Shown: in pieces, positions 30,724 through 38,767 of the stretch
Numbering within the stretch: the first letter of the stretch is position 1
Layout of the letters: every line of letters begins with the position of its first letter
Assembly: GCF_029395475.1 (NCBI RefSeq)
Contig: NZ_CP113917.1
Location: 1,426,001-1,490,000 of the forward strand
Direction of reading: 5' to 3'
DNA length: 64,000 nucleotides
Origin: Bifidobacterium sp. ESL0775
GTDB taxonomy: Bacteria; Actinomycetota; Actinomycetes; Actinomycetales; Bifidobacteriaceae
Notes under the pieces: generated by a model
Database searches by the model: none
What the model was told of the DNA's origin: nothing
Seen by the model: the letters and a program-made list of their open reading frames with translations, nothing else
Translations under genes and position numbers: made by a program

Positions 30724-31548
30724 TCATGCGGCTTGTATGGTATTGAACGGGAGTTGCCCTTGCTGTTGGGGAATGACGAATCGGTCGATGAACCAGTTCA
30801 GCCCTTTCGGCGTGAACACGGCATAGGGGTGTCCAAGACTGCCGTCATTCTTCCGTCCGCATTTCTGTTTGAGATAACCGGGTTTCACGGCCTTCATGGT
30901 GGGCGCGTTCGAACGTTGTTCCAAATACCCGGCCCCGCGCAGCAGGCCGAATACCATGTCCCGCGTCATCGTCCTGTCGAGCGTGCGTAGGTGGCGTGCG
31001 GCCTGCGTGACGGTGAGTGTCCCGTCGGTGCCGAGGAACAGTTCGCCTAGACGGGCCATCGGCTTCTGCGCCTCGATCGTCTCCCGCTGCGTCTCGTTGT
31101 TGTGACGGAGAGTCATGATCTCCTCGTCTTTCAGTCCCAGTTGTCGTTGTGCGGCCAACAGACCGCGAGAGATAAGTGACAAGTCGTCGTCGGGTACCGG
31201 ACTGGGAGCAGTGTAACCACCAGTTTTCCGGATTTGTGGGAGCACCTCGTGCGTCACCCAACGCTGGAACGCTTTTGCTTGAGGCTTGCGGGATTTGAGA
31301 ATCAGCTTGTAAAGACCAGGCTCGGAAATAATAAGCGGTGATTTTCCGCCGTTCTGATCAATGTGGATAGTATCCACATTGATCAGAACGGCCATTTCGT
31401 CGATGTCGAGAATCTTGCGAAGATCTCTAGTAGCTGTTCCTAAAATGTCTGTGACATCTTTGGCGAGCCACCATGTTTCGCCGTTTTGACCAACGAACGT
31501 TCGTACTTGATTCCCTTCAAAGTTGAAGGTTTGGATGTCGTTGTTCAT
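30724..31548 (-). CDS. BRO-type phage antirepressor
   Basis: 274 residues from the ATG at 31548 (AAAGGAAAA upstream). The N-terminal 110 residues match the BRO-N domain: VRTFVGQNGETWWLAKDVTD, ILGTATRDLRKILD, SEPGLYKLILKSRKPQAKAF and RWVTHEVLPQIRKTGGY. The C-terminal part (TVTQAARHLRTLDRTMTRD and NWFIDRFVIPQQQ) fits a KilA-C/ANT-type domain. It likely relieves repression when expressed. Residues 53-67 are encoded by a perfect inverted repeat described separately. Confidence 0.85.
   Translation of the reverse strand: MNNDIQTFNFEGNQVRTFVGQNGETWWLAKDVTDILGTATRDLRKILDIDEMAVLINVDTIHIDQNGGKSPLIISEPGLYKLILKSRKPQAKAFQRWVTHEVLPQIRKTGGYTAPSPVPDDDLSLISRGLLAAQRQLGLKDEEIMTLRHNNETQRETIEAQKPMARLGELFLGTDGTLTVTQAARHLRTLDRTMTRDMVFGLLRGAGYLEQRSNAPTMKAVKPGYLKQKCGRKNDGSLGHPYAVFTPKGLNWFIDRFVIPQQQGQLPFNTIQAA
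31348..31392. repeat. Perfect 21-bp inverted repeat inside the antirepressor gene
   Basis: Positions 31348-31368 and 31372-31392 are exact reverse complements with a three-base centre (AGT). It encodes residues 53-67 of the antirepressor without breaking the frame. A structure this strong is unusual inside a coding sequence and could form a stable hairpin in mRNA or ssDNA or serve as a protein-binding palindrome. Confidence 0.9.
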
Positions 31549-31562
31549 TGTGGTTTTCCTTT

Positions 31563-31796
31563 CTATGCGGCTTCCGTAACTGCGGAAGCCTTTTTGGTTT
31601 TGTCTGTTGTGATGCGTCTGCTGGCGGCGAGCCATTTGTCCACGTCGCTTTTCAGGTACAGAATCGTTCGAGGCGCGGGCTTCATGTAAACGGGCCCTTG
31701 ACCGGAATAGCGAAGCTGGGAAAGATGGTTCCGCTTGATGTGGTAGATTTCTTCGACCTGCTTCGGCGTCAGCACCGCATCGTCTTGTTCCTGCAT
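31563..31796 (-). CDS. Small HTH DNA-binding protein (AlpA/Xis-like)
   Basis: 77 residues preceded by AAAGGAGG. A single winged HTH is seen: LTPKQVEEIYHIKRNHLSQ followed by GPVYMKPAPRTILYLKSDVDKWL. This is the first gene of the leftward early operon after the divergent operator region, the position of cro in lambda-like phages, so it may act as a Cro-like or excision regulator. Confidence 0.75.
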   Translation of the reverse strand: MQEQDDAVLTPKQVEEIYHIKRNHLSQLRYSGQGPVYMKPAPRTILYLKSDVDKWLAASRRITTDKTKKASAVTEAA

Positions 31797-31817
31797 GTTT
31801 ACAACCTCCTTTCACAA

Positions 31818-31913
31818 GCCGCCATCATGGCGACATGAAGAATGATATAACAAGTCGCCGTTATGGCGACTACATTATGCTTACAGAATAACTCATGTCG
31901 TTAAAATGATGAC
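31818..31913. promoter_or_regulatory. Divergent lysogeny switch region with repeated operators
   Basis: A 17-bp dyad occurs at 31854-31870 (GTCGCC-GTTAT-GGCGAC, perfect 6-bp arms) and, with one mismatch, at 31818-31834 (GCCGCC-ATCAT-GGCGAC). A weaker related dyad with ATGTC/GACAT arms lies at 31895-31915 and touches the repressor start. They lie between the leftward HTH gene and the rightward repressor gene, as expected for shared operators. The repressor ATG at 31914 has no ribosome site, which fits a leaderless transcript starting at or near the ATG. Confidence 0.8.
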
Positions 31914-32882
31914 ATGAGAATTAATCAGGCAATTAATGATTGGTTAGACCAAGTTAGGGAGGCTAATAACCTAACTTTGGATCAGATTGCGACTGAATCT
32001 AAGAGATATGGAACTTCTTGGACTACTGGTTTCGTATCTAAAATTAATAATTCAAATACGATTTCTGAGGTTCCTAATCTCATAATTCTCGTTCAGACAG
32101 TCAACTCCCTTACCGGGCAGAAACTGACCTTGGCCGACGTCTTCCCCGGCGACGGGGAAATCGAACTCAACGATGAAGGCGGACACGTAGACCGTGCAGA
32201 TCTGAGAAAAATCCTAACCGGGAATGAAGTAGAGATCGACCCCGCATTGACCGCTGACGACATTTTCTCTTTCATCGATAGACTCACCGAAAAGCTTTAT
32301 GAAGGCATCCCCGAAACAATGAGGAAAGTATCGATTTATATTGTTGAAATCGGCCAAAAGGTCGACGTAACGACCGATGGCCGCAAACCCAGTCTGGCCG
32401 AACAGCGAGCGGCAAAGAAGATCGGCATTATTCCGCAGGCTCTGATGGTTCTTTGCCAGCTGGTTTTTCACCGGTCTTTGGATGAGGAATCGGCGTATCG
32501 TGCCGGCAAGAACGCCTCACCACAGAAAAAAGGCCGCGAGACGCGCAAGATTATCGAATACCTCGATCTCTATATAGACAATCTTGTAAACAATGGGCCT
32601 GCTCGTTTGCTTTCCGATGCATCCAAATACGATATTTCGGATGCACAAAATGGTTCCTCAATACAGCTTTCTGGAGAAGAATTGAGACGCTTAATAAACG
32701 AAAAGGATAGCGCACAAGAAAACACTGGGAAAAAATCCGATTCGACTTTTAACGATTCTTCCGTTGAGTTTCGTGCTGATCGGACTATGGAGCAGTTGAA
32801 GAAGAATCCGCAGGTGCTGGCTGCATATCATGATTCCAATAAGGAAAGGGAGATGGATCCATTTGCCGACGATGACGACTAG
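31914..32882 (+). CDS. Phage repressor with N-terminal HTH
   Basis: 322 residues. The first 75 residues have an XRE-like helix-turn-helix look (INQAINDWLDQVREANNLTL, DQIATESKRYG), followed by a mostly helical part that may oligomerise and an acidic C-terminus (MDPFADDDD). Its orientation away from the early genes, its divergent operators and the downstream ImmA-like protease identify it as the lysogeny repressor, comparable to ImmR. Base composition is more AT-rich in the 5' third. No LexA-type autocleavage domain is visible, consistent with cleavage by the neighbouring protease. Confidence 0.8.
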   Translation: MRINQAINDWLDQVREANNLTLDQIATESKRYGTSWTTGFVSKINNSNTISEVPNLIILVQTVNSLTGQKLTLADVFPGDGEIELNDEGGHVDRADLRKILTGNEVEIDPALTADDIFSFIDRLTEKLYEGIPETMRKVSIYIVEIGQKVDVTTDGRKPSLAEQRAAKKIGIIPQALMVLCQLVFHRSLDEESAYRAGKNASPQKKGRETRKIIEYLDLYIDNLVNNGPARLLSDASKYDISDAQNGSSIQLSGEELRRLINEKDSAQENTGKKSDSTFNDSSVEFRADRTMEQLKKNPQVLAAYHDSNKEREMDPFADDDD

Positions 32883-33300
32883 CCTCGCACCGTTGCGAGG
32901 TAAGGATTATGCGGGCATGCGCTATTGGGTTGACAACAACCTTGAAGTGCATGTGGCCAGCCGGACACTGCCGTCCGGCCTTATGGGAATTTATAACAAT
33001 CTGGAGAACACCGTGCTCATCGACCCGAGACTGACTTACGCGCAGAAGCGGTGCACCCTGGTTCATGAACTTGTCCACTGGAGTCATGGGGATCAAGGCT
33101 TTTGCCTGAATTTCGCCAAGGATCCGGAGCGGCGCACACGTCTTGAATCCGCTGGGATTCTGATTGATACCCCTGAATATGCGCTGCTTGAATTGGAGTA
33201 CGGCCCCGATGTCTGGCGGATAGCCGAGGAACTTGAACTCACACCGGCTATCGTGCGTGACTACCAGAATCTGGTGTTACCGTATCGTCGGCTGCGTTAG
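32872..33300 (+). CDS. ImmA/IrrE-type metallopeptidase
   Basis: About 142 residues from the ATG at 32872, which overlaps the repressor stop. An HExxH zinc motif appears as VHELVHW (residues 64-70), flanked by DPRLTYAQKRCTL and, later, a C-terminal helix region (EYALLELEYGPDVWRIAEEL). In ICEBs1 and many phages such proteins cleave the adjacent repressor upon DNA damage or a signal. An upstream ATG at 32830 is possible, but neither start has a strong ribosome site. Translational coupling to the repressor is likely. Confidence 0.85.
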   Translation: MTTSLAPLRGKDYAGMRYWVDNNLEVHVASRTLPSGLMGIYNNLENTVLIDPRLTYAQKRCTLVHELVHWSHGDQGFCLNFAKDPERRTRLESAGILIDTPEYALLELEYGPDVWRIAEELELTPAIVRDYQNLVLPYRRLR

Positions 33301-33372
33301 ATTCCTATGGTTTTCGGCATGCGAAGAAGGGAGGAGGAGATGGTGAAACAGCTAGTTGCTAGGGTCAGTGGT

Positions 33373-34296
33373 TCAGAAGAGTCTTGGCTGTTCGCCGACG
33401 GATTCGTGGTTGATGACCTTTTCGATCGCGATGTAGCGTGCGGTGAGCCTGTTGTGTTCGTCGAACGCCTTTTCGACCCGCATGACGACCCGGTAGATGT
33501 CGTTGGCGCGCAGGGCCTCCTCGCCGTCGAGGACCTTCTTCTTGAACGCCTCGTCCTCGAGCGCGACGAACTGTGTCTTGATGCCGTCGGTGACGCGCCA
33601 TTTACCGTTGGGGCGGAAGGACGGGTCGAGCGCCTGCACGACCATCTCGGTGGAGGATTCGGTGATGTCCTCCTCCTTGGGATTGTAGTGGGCGAAGGCG
33701 TCGGCCTCCTCGGAGTCCACGGTTTCGGTTTCGTGTTCGTTGCTCAGTGCGACGGAGTCGATGCCGTCCGTGAGCGCGGGGGCGGTTGCGTCCTTGACGG
33801 CTTGGGCGAACCGTTCGTCGGAGACCAGTGCGAGGGATGTCTTGGTGGCTTTGATCTTGGTGCCGTCGGCGAGTTCCATGTCGACCTCGACGAATGCGTC
33901 GTCGTCCGGTTTCGCCTCGACTTTTTTGGGTTTCCCGTGCTTGACGATCTTCTTGAGAAGACTTATGGCCTTCATGGCGATGTTCGAAAGACCGTCGAGG
34001 GCGAGGATAGCGGTCACCGTGGTGCCGGTCAGGACGGCTGGCCCTTCCTGGAAGAGGTGGACGATGAGATCGACGATGAAGGACCCTTCCTCCGTCGCCT
34101 TGGCGTTGAGCTTTACCCGCGCGTCCGGCGCCACCTGTTCCTGGACCGCGTCGAACATGGCGGAGAACGCGAGGAGTGCGGGCGCGAGCTGTTTGACGTC
34201 TATCTCGTGGTTGTCCAACGCCGCCCCGTCGTATTTGACGTAGAGTTTCTCGATGGATTGGACATCATCCTTGGTATCCTGCAGTTCCTGTTCCAT
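33373..34296 (-). CDS. Unknown protein in lysogeny module, possible immunity or defence gene
   Basis: 307 residues from the ATG at 34296. N-terminal part: KYDGAALDNHEIDVKQLAPA and LLAFSAMFDAVQEQ, followed by a beta part with EEGSFIVDLIV. A hydrophobic stretch near residues 88-115 (VLTGTTVTAILALDGLSNI) may touch the membrane. The C-terminal half is acidic and helical with YRVVMRVEKAFDEHN near the end. It lies between the repressor cassette and the small basic gene, facing them, with its own promoter presumably upstream. That place in temperate phages often holds superinfection exclusion or anti-phage genes. I do not recognise the family and assign no activity. Confidence 0.7.
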   Translation of the reverse strand: MEQELQDTKDDVQSIEKLYVKYDGAALDNHEIDVKQLAPALLAFSAMFDAVQEQVAPDARVKLNAKATEEGSFIVDLIVHLFQEGPAVLTGTTVTAILALDGLSNIAMKAISLLKKIVKHGKPKKVEAKPDDDAFVEVDMELADGTKIKATKTSLALVSDERFAQAVKDATAPALTDGIDSVALSNEHETETVDSEEADAFAHYNPKEEDITESSTEMVVQALDPSFRPNGKWRVTDGIKTQFVALEDEAFKKKVLDGEEALRANDIYRVVMRVEKAFDEHNRLTARYIAIEKVINHESVGEQPRLF

Positions 34297-34371
34297 ACTG
34301 ACGATTGTAACGTCAAGAGCGAACACAAACGGGAATATCAGTTCATCGCATAACCGGGAAAGAGGTTCATT

Positions 34372-34572
34372 ATGAGATTCGGTATGAGGAAGCCCAGTCC
34401 GAAGAGCTCGCTGAGGGCGATGACGACGGGACGTGCGAAACGGGCGGTGAAACGTGCCGTAATTCCCGGCTACGGTCGGAAGGGCATGGGTTGGATCCGC
34501 AACCCGCGCAAGGCGATGTACAACAAGGTCTATCGCAAGACGAGCTTCGGCTGGCGGGACCTGTTCAAATAA
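34372..34572 (+). CDS. Small basic phage protein, unknown
   Basis: 66 residues, highly basic (many Arg and Lys). GKGGMGW-like and NPRKAMYNKVYRKTSFGW near the C-terminus match a pattern I recall in small proteins of Gram-positive prophages and ICEs. AAGAGG precedes the ATG at 34372 and a hairpin follows the stop. No domain is known to me; nucleic-acid binding is possible given the charge. Confidence 0.65.
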   Translation: MRFGMRKPSPKSSLRAMTTGRAKRAVKRAVIPGYGRKGMGWIRNPRKAMYNKVYRKTSFGWRDLFK

Positions 34573-34578
34573 ATAATA

Positions 34579-34608
34579 GTCCCGCATGGGGTGCGACCCA
34601 AGCGGGAC
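34579..34608 (+). terminator. Terminator after the small basic gene
   Basis: A 7-bp perfect inverted repeat (GTCCCGC / GCGGGAC) with an inner GGGT/ACCC stem starts a few bases after the stop at 34572. No long T-run follows, so strength is unclear. Confidence 0.6.
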
Positions 34609-34682
34609 AAGCGGTAGTAGACGTTCGAAAGTACAGCTAGCCGCATGGCCTATTCTAGCCATGCGCGTGGAGGGAAACAAAC

Positions 34683-35960
34683 ATGGCTAAGGTGTTCATT
34701 CAGGATCTGTGGCTCCGCACGGCCGACGACGGCACGGACCCGTCCGGCCAGGCAAAGCGTTCGCTGACGCATACCAGGGATCCGATGAAGGCCAATGTGC
34801 CGGAAAAGTGGCGGTCGAGTCGGTACGGTAAGGGCGGCAGGTGGCGTTGCTGCTGGTATCAGGCCGGCGTTCAGGGGCGTGGGCAGCGGACGAAGACGTT
34901 CGACAAGCTCGCCGACGCCGAGGAGTTCCAGGCCGCGATGGAGGATGACGTCAGGCGAGGCAGATACCACGATCCAAGGCAGGAGAACCGTCTGTTCGCC
35001 GACGTGGCTGAAGAGTGGGTCAACAGCAAGCTCGATATCCGTCCTGGCACTTTGGGCCGTTACCGGCGGGAGCTTCGTCTGTATGTCAATCCGATGTGGG
35101 GTGACAAGCCGTTGCGCTCGATTACGGAACGTGGGCTGCAGGAATGGGTGAAGCGGCTTTCCGAAGGCGGCTACCCTACCGACGATGACTCCAACGCCCG
35201 TGGTACCAAGCCGTTGGCGCCGCGTAGCATCCGTAACATCGTGAGGGTGGTGACGGGCGGGGTGCTTGACTATGCGGAACGCCGTCATTGGATCACCGGC
35301 AACCCGATGGACAACGTGTCGACGCCGAAAATCACGACCGAAGACGACGACATGGTCCTGCTCTCCATCGGCGAGGTGGAGGAACTGGCCGAAGCCGCAC
35401 AGACCGTGAAGGGCAACCCGCAGGACGCCCTTATCGTCAGGTTCCAGGCCTACGTGGGTACGAGGATCGGCGAGACGTTCGCGTTGAGGGTGCGTGACAT
35501 GGATTTCGGCACACGTAGGGCGAGGATACGGCAGACCTGGACCGACGACGGCAAGGGAAGGCAGATGCTTGGCCTTCCGAAAAACGGGCACCAGCGCTCG
35601 GTGGCCTTCCCCGATTTCCTCGAAGAGAGCCTCAGGTTCCAGTGCGAGGGGCATTCCGCTGACGATTTCGTGTTCCGCGCGAACCGTGGCGGAAATCTGT
35701 GGGTCAACACGTGGCGCACCCGAATCTGGTATCCGGCCCTGCGGCTGGCGGGCATGGAGCATGTGAGGATTCACGACCTGCGTCACACCTATGCGTCGAT
35801 AGCCATCGCGAACGGCACCGATGTGAAGACACTGCAGGAGCAGCTCGGGCATGCGAGCGCCACGATCACGCTGAACACGTATGCGAGGTTGTGGCCGGAG
35901 CGTCTGGATGAGGTGGCGGACGCCGTCGCCAGGGCGCGGGCTTCGGAGCTGGGAAGCTGA
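34683..35960 (+). CDS. int: Tyrosine recombinase, prophage integrase
   Basis: 425 residues. Arm-binding and core-binding parts occupy about 1-220 (FADVAEEWVNSKLDIRPGTL is the core-binding SAM-like start). The catalytic domain has Arg261 (GTRIGE), His364 and Arg367 (HDLRHT), His390 (LGHAS) and Tyr400 (NTYARLWP), all as in active enzymes. GGAGGG precedes the ATG, and a 7-bp hairpin (GCATGGC / GCCATGC) lies a few bases further upstream. It ends 127 bases from the tRNA-Pro target. Confidence 0.95.
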   Translation: MAKVFIQDLWLRTADDGTDPSGQAKRSLTHTRDPMKANVPEKWRSSRYGKGGRWRCCWYQAGVQGRGQRTKTFDKLADAEEFQAAMEDDVRRGRYHDPRQENRLFADVAEEWVNSKLDIRPGTLGRYRRELRLYVNPMWGDKPLRSITERGLQEWVKRLSEGGYPTDDDSNARGTKPLAPRSIRNIVRVVTGGVLDYAERRHWITGNPMDNVSTPKITTEDDDMVLLSIGEVEELAEAAQTVKGNPQDALIVRFQAYVGTRIGETFALRVRDMDFGTRRARIRQTWTDDGKGRQMLGLPKNGHQRSVAFPDFLEESLRFQCEGHSADDFVFRANRGGNLWVNTWRTRIWYPALRLAGMEHVRIHDLRHTYASIAIANGTDVKTLQEQLGHASATITLNTYARLWPERLDEVADAVARARASELGS

Positions 35961-35966
35961 CCTGCG

Positions 35967-36025
35967 ATGTTGACTGGATGTTGACTGTGGCGGGGTATGT
36001 GCGGCAATGTTGACTAATGTTGACC
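35967..36025. repeat. Paired integrase arm-type repeats
   Basis: ATGTTGACT at 35967-35975, 35978-35986 and 36007-36015, and ATGTTGACC at 36017-36025, form two direct-repeat pairs with 11 and 10 base spacing just after int. This is the pattern of arm-type binding sites flanking attP. The crossover core should lie to the right, in the 3' end of the tRNA. Confidence 0.8.
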
Positions 36026-36083
36026 GGATGGCTTTTCCGAGGTTTTGATGATACCTTGAAACTCCAGTGTTTCCAAGGGTTCC

Positions 36084-36160
<77 letters not shown>

Positions 36161-36474
36161 ATGTGCCAACAAAACAAAGCACAAGTAATAAGTATAGCGC
36201 AACCCCGGTCAGGCGACTCGCTAGAATGAGCAATAGCAAAACAATAAACGAATACAGAGTCAACAGAAGCGGCAGACTCGGCAAGTCAATCACCAAATAT
36301 GATTAACGGCATCATTTGGGGTAACAGATAACCATTGCGTGGCATAACGCAACTGGCATCGGCACGACATCAACCGGTAGCAAGCCGAAAGTCTGCACAC
36401 GTCTGAACCATACGCATACCAGCGAAATAAACTACGGAAACATCAACCGCGAATACGAAGGGTAACAACCAACA
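36161..36474. other. Intergenic, tRNA promoter and leader of next gene
   Basis: Contains the -10 of tRNA-Pro (TATACT, minus strand, 36191-36196). Otherwise AC-rich sequence without clear repeats; I see no coding potential. Confidence 0.6.
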
Positions 36475-37668
36475 ATGGGACTGCATCAGCGCACGGAGAC
36501 CTCGGGGCTCGTCTCCTTCATCCTCTGCGCGATCGCCGGGGCGAGCGTGATGGAGCTGTGCGTCTCGCTGTTGCCGGCCGCGTGGATGATCAGCCGCCGC
36601 CAGTTCGTCATCGCCTCCATCATCATCGCCGCGTGCGGCACCGTATCCTTCATTTTCGGCTACGCACGGCGCTCAAGCTCGTTCAACACGCACAACCGTT
36701 GGATCACAATCCTTCGCCGCCTGGTCGAAATCCTGGCGCTGGCGACAGTCTACGCCTCGACGCTGTTCCTCACCTCGTTCGCCATTTTGAGCATGGCCAG
36801 CAACCTCATGGGCACGATGTTCCTCGAATACATCGTCCCGGTCTGCGCCGGCTTCTCAGGCATCGCCGGCTACGTCACCTTCGTGCAGGCCGAGCTGATG
36901 GACGCCAAAACGCTGGCGGGCCTGTTGCCGCTATTTGTGGTCGCCGGCGTGAGCGTCGCAGGCCTGACCACCGACGACCCGAACTGGTACACCAATAATT
37001 TCTCCCAGCTCGGCGACCGCACCACTTTCGCCGCGCACATGTTCAACTCGACGCTCATCCTCGCCGGCATCTGCATCATCATCGTCAGCTACTTCGCCAT
37101 CTCCGAGCTCGTCACCTCGTATCGCCAGCGCCGCGAATGGCATCAGGAGCAAGGCCCGTTGCGTTCCAGCCACATCAAGCACTACAAAGCCCGCCTGACC
37201 TGCCTTTCGGTCATGCTCGCCTTCTCAGGCATCGCTTTCATCGGCATAGGTATGTTCCGCTATACACCGCATCCCATCCTGCACAACGTTTTCGCCCGCG
37301 GCATCGTCGTGGTCATGGGTCTGCTTCTACTGACCCTCCCCTGGCTCGCCCCGCAGCTTTCCATCGCCATCTACGCGGCCGGCTACCTCGCCATCGCGGT
37401 CTGCGGCGTGGTGCTCATCCAATGGCTCAACGGCACCAACACGATGACCAACGTCGAGGCGCTGGCCGGCCTCGTCTTCCTCGGCTGGTTCATCATGTTC
37501 TCGCGTCAGATCGCCGCCATCGAGGCCGACCGTATCGCCGAGCAGGTTCTTCGTGCCGACGAAGAAGAGGAGAAAGCCGACCTGGATACGGCCAATATCG
37601 CCGACACGATTCCGTCTTCGGTCAAGAAAAACCAGCGCATGCATTCGCGTCTTGCAGCCACGCAATAA
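36475..37668 (+). CDS. Polytopic membrane protein, unknown
   Basis: 397 residues with about nine to ten hydrophobic segments from residue 10 to 350 and a charged cytoplasmic C-terminal tail (EADRIAEQVLRADEEEEKAD). GAAGGG lies 12 bases before the ATG, at the edge of the usable range. It is the first host gene after the prophage. No transporter motif was recognised; it is a multispan inner membrane protein whose substrate, if any, is unknown. Confidence 0.6.
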   Translation: MGLHQRTETSGLVSFILCAIAGASVMELCVSLLPAAWMISRRQFVIASIIIAACGTVSFIFGYARRSSSFNTHNRWITILRRLVEILALATVYASTLFLTSFAILSMASNLMGTMFLEYIVPVCAGFSGIAGYVTFVQAELMDAKTLAGLLPLFVVAGVSVAGLTTDDPNWYTNNFSQLGDRTTFAAHMFNSTLILAGICIIIVSYFAISELVTSYRQRREWHQEQGPLRSSHIKHYKARLTCLSVMLAFSGIAFIGIGMFRYTPHPILHNVFARGIVVVMGLLLLTLPWLAPQLSIAIYAAGYLAIAVCGVVLIQWLNGTNTMTNVEALAGLVFLGWFIMFSRQIAAIEADRIAEQVLRADEEEEKADLDTANIADTIPSSVKKNQRMHSRLAATQ

Positions 37669-37935
37669 TAAACTCTGGGCTCAGTGCATTCAAATCACAA
37701 AAGCCTATCCACCTACCGTCTCCCACGGCGTTTGTTCTATGTAATACTTTGATAATAGCGCTATCGAAAGCGACCAAAAGATCCCGAATATTTCGTCACA
37801 AATATATGTCAACACGGCAGAGAACATCGGCGATATATCGTCCAATGGAATCTAAAACAAGATTTCAGATTTAAACGTAATACAATTAGGACGCACGCAA
37901 TTAAATACATGGGATCGATGAAAAAGCCGACGCGA

Positions 37936-38592
37936 CTATTCGCGTGCAGCCAATTGCTGGCGTAACCGGCGAATCTCCTCGTACTGGATGGCGATGGTGG
38001 AATCCGCGGCTTGAATCCCGAGGCCGGTAAGCTCCTCCCACGTCACCCATGTGGACTGCACGTGCTCGTCCTTGTCGAAATGACGCGGCTCCTGCCTCCA
38101 AGAAGACAAATGAATGACGAAGATATGCGTCAACTCATTGGTCATACCACCTGAGGAATAGAAGTCGCCGACACGCTCGATACGAACGGATCGCTCGTCT
38201 TTCGGTGTCACTCCCGTTTCCTCCCGCAACTCTCGCAGGGCCGAAGTTTCGGGCTTTTCGCCGTCTTCCATAAGTCCCGCAGGAAATCCATAAGTGAACT
38301 TGTTGGGGCCGACACGGTATTCACGTTCCAGCAAATACTTGTCCTGAATCTCGTCGTGGACGAGCATCACCACGGCCTGCGGATGAACCAGAATCTGCCG
38401 CCGCACCGGTACTTCCCCGCCGTCGGTTTTCGCGAGCGCCAGCTTGCGGTCGTCGATATGGAAAATAGCCCCGCGATAGACGGTCTCGCTGGAAACCAAA
38501 CGCACCGGCGCCTCCATGTCAACGCCGTCGGTTGAATCCTGCAGACGCTTGTTGACTTCCTTGCGGATACGTTCTGTCGCTTCTGTGATCAT
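37936..38592 (-). CDS. Nudix hydrolase, ADP-ribose pyrophosphatase-like
   Basis: 218 residues. A complete Nudix box spans residues 106-128: G, then Glu112, Arg120-Glu121, Glu124, Glu125 and Gly127. Preceding VEYRVGP-like sequence (REYRVGPNKFTYGFPAGLME) and the SSGGMTNE loop fit ADP-ribose or nucleotide-sugar pyrophosphatases. It should hydrolyse nucleoside diphosphate derivatives, releasing AMP from ADP-ribose. AGAGGAAG precedes the ATG at 38592. Confidence 0.85.
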   Translation of the reverse strand: MITEATERIRKEVNKRLQDSTDGVDMEAPVRLVSSETVYRGAIFHIDDRKLALAKTDGGEVPVRRQILVHPQAVVMLVHDEIQDKYLLEREYRVGPNKFTYGFPAGLMEDGEKPETSALRELREETGVTPKDERSVRIERVGDFYSSGGMTNELTHIFVIHLSSWRQEPRHFDKDEHVQSTWVTWEELTGLGIQAADSTIAIQYEEIRRLRQQLAARE

Positions 38593-38767
38593 TTCAGACT
38601 TCCTCTACGTGACTTTCTTGCGAATAAGCTCTGCCATTTCTGCTCTCATTACCAACTGCCTTTGTCATGACTTCCAAGGCCACGGATAATGGCGTGCCGA
38701 TATATCGATATCGCGTATTCGTTTTATGGGAAACGAACCGAAGCATACCCTCAATCATTTCAACTGA

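Noticed and set aside
33307-34353. Long plus-strand open frame opposite the 33373-34296 gene, with a GGAGGAGG site before an internal ATG
   Set aside because: The translation is a Val, Gly, Asp-rich mirror of the minus-strand gene, typical of antisense reading in GC-rich DNA; the minus frame has normal protein composition.
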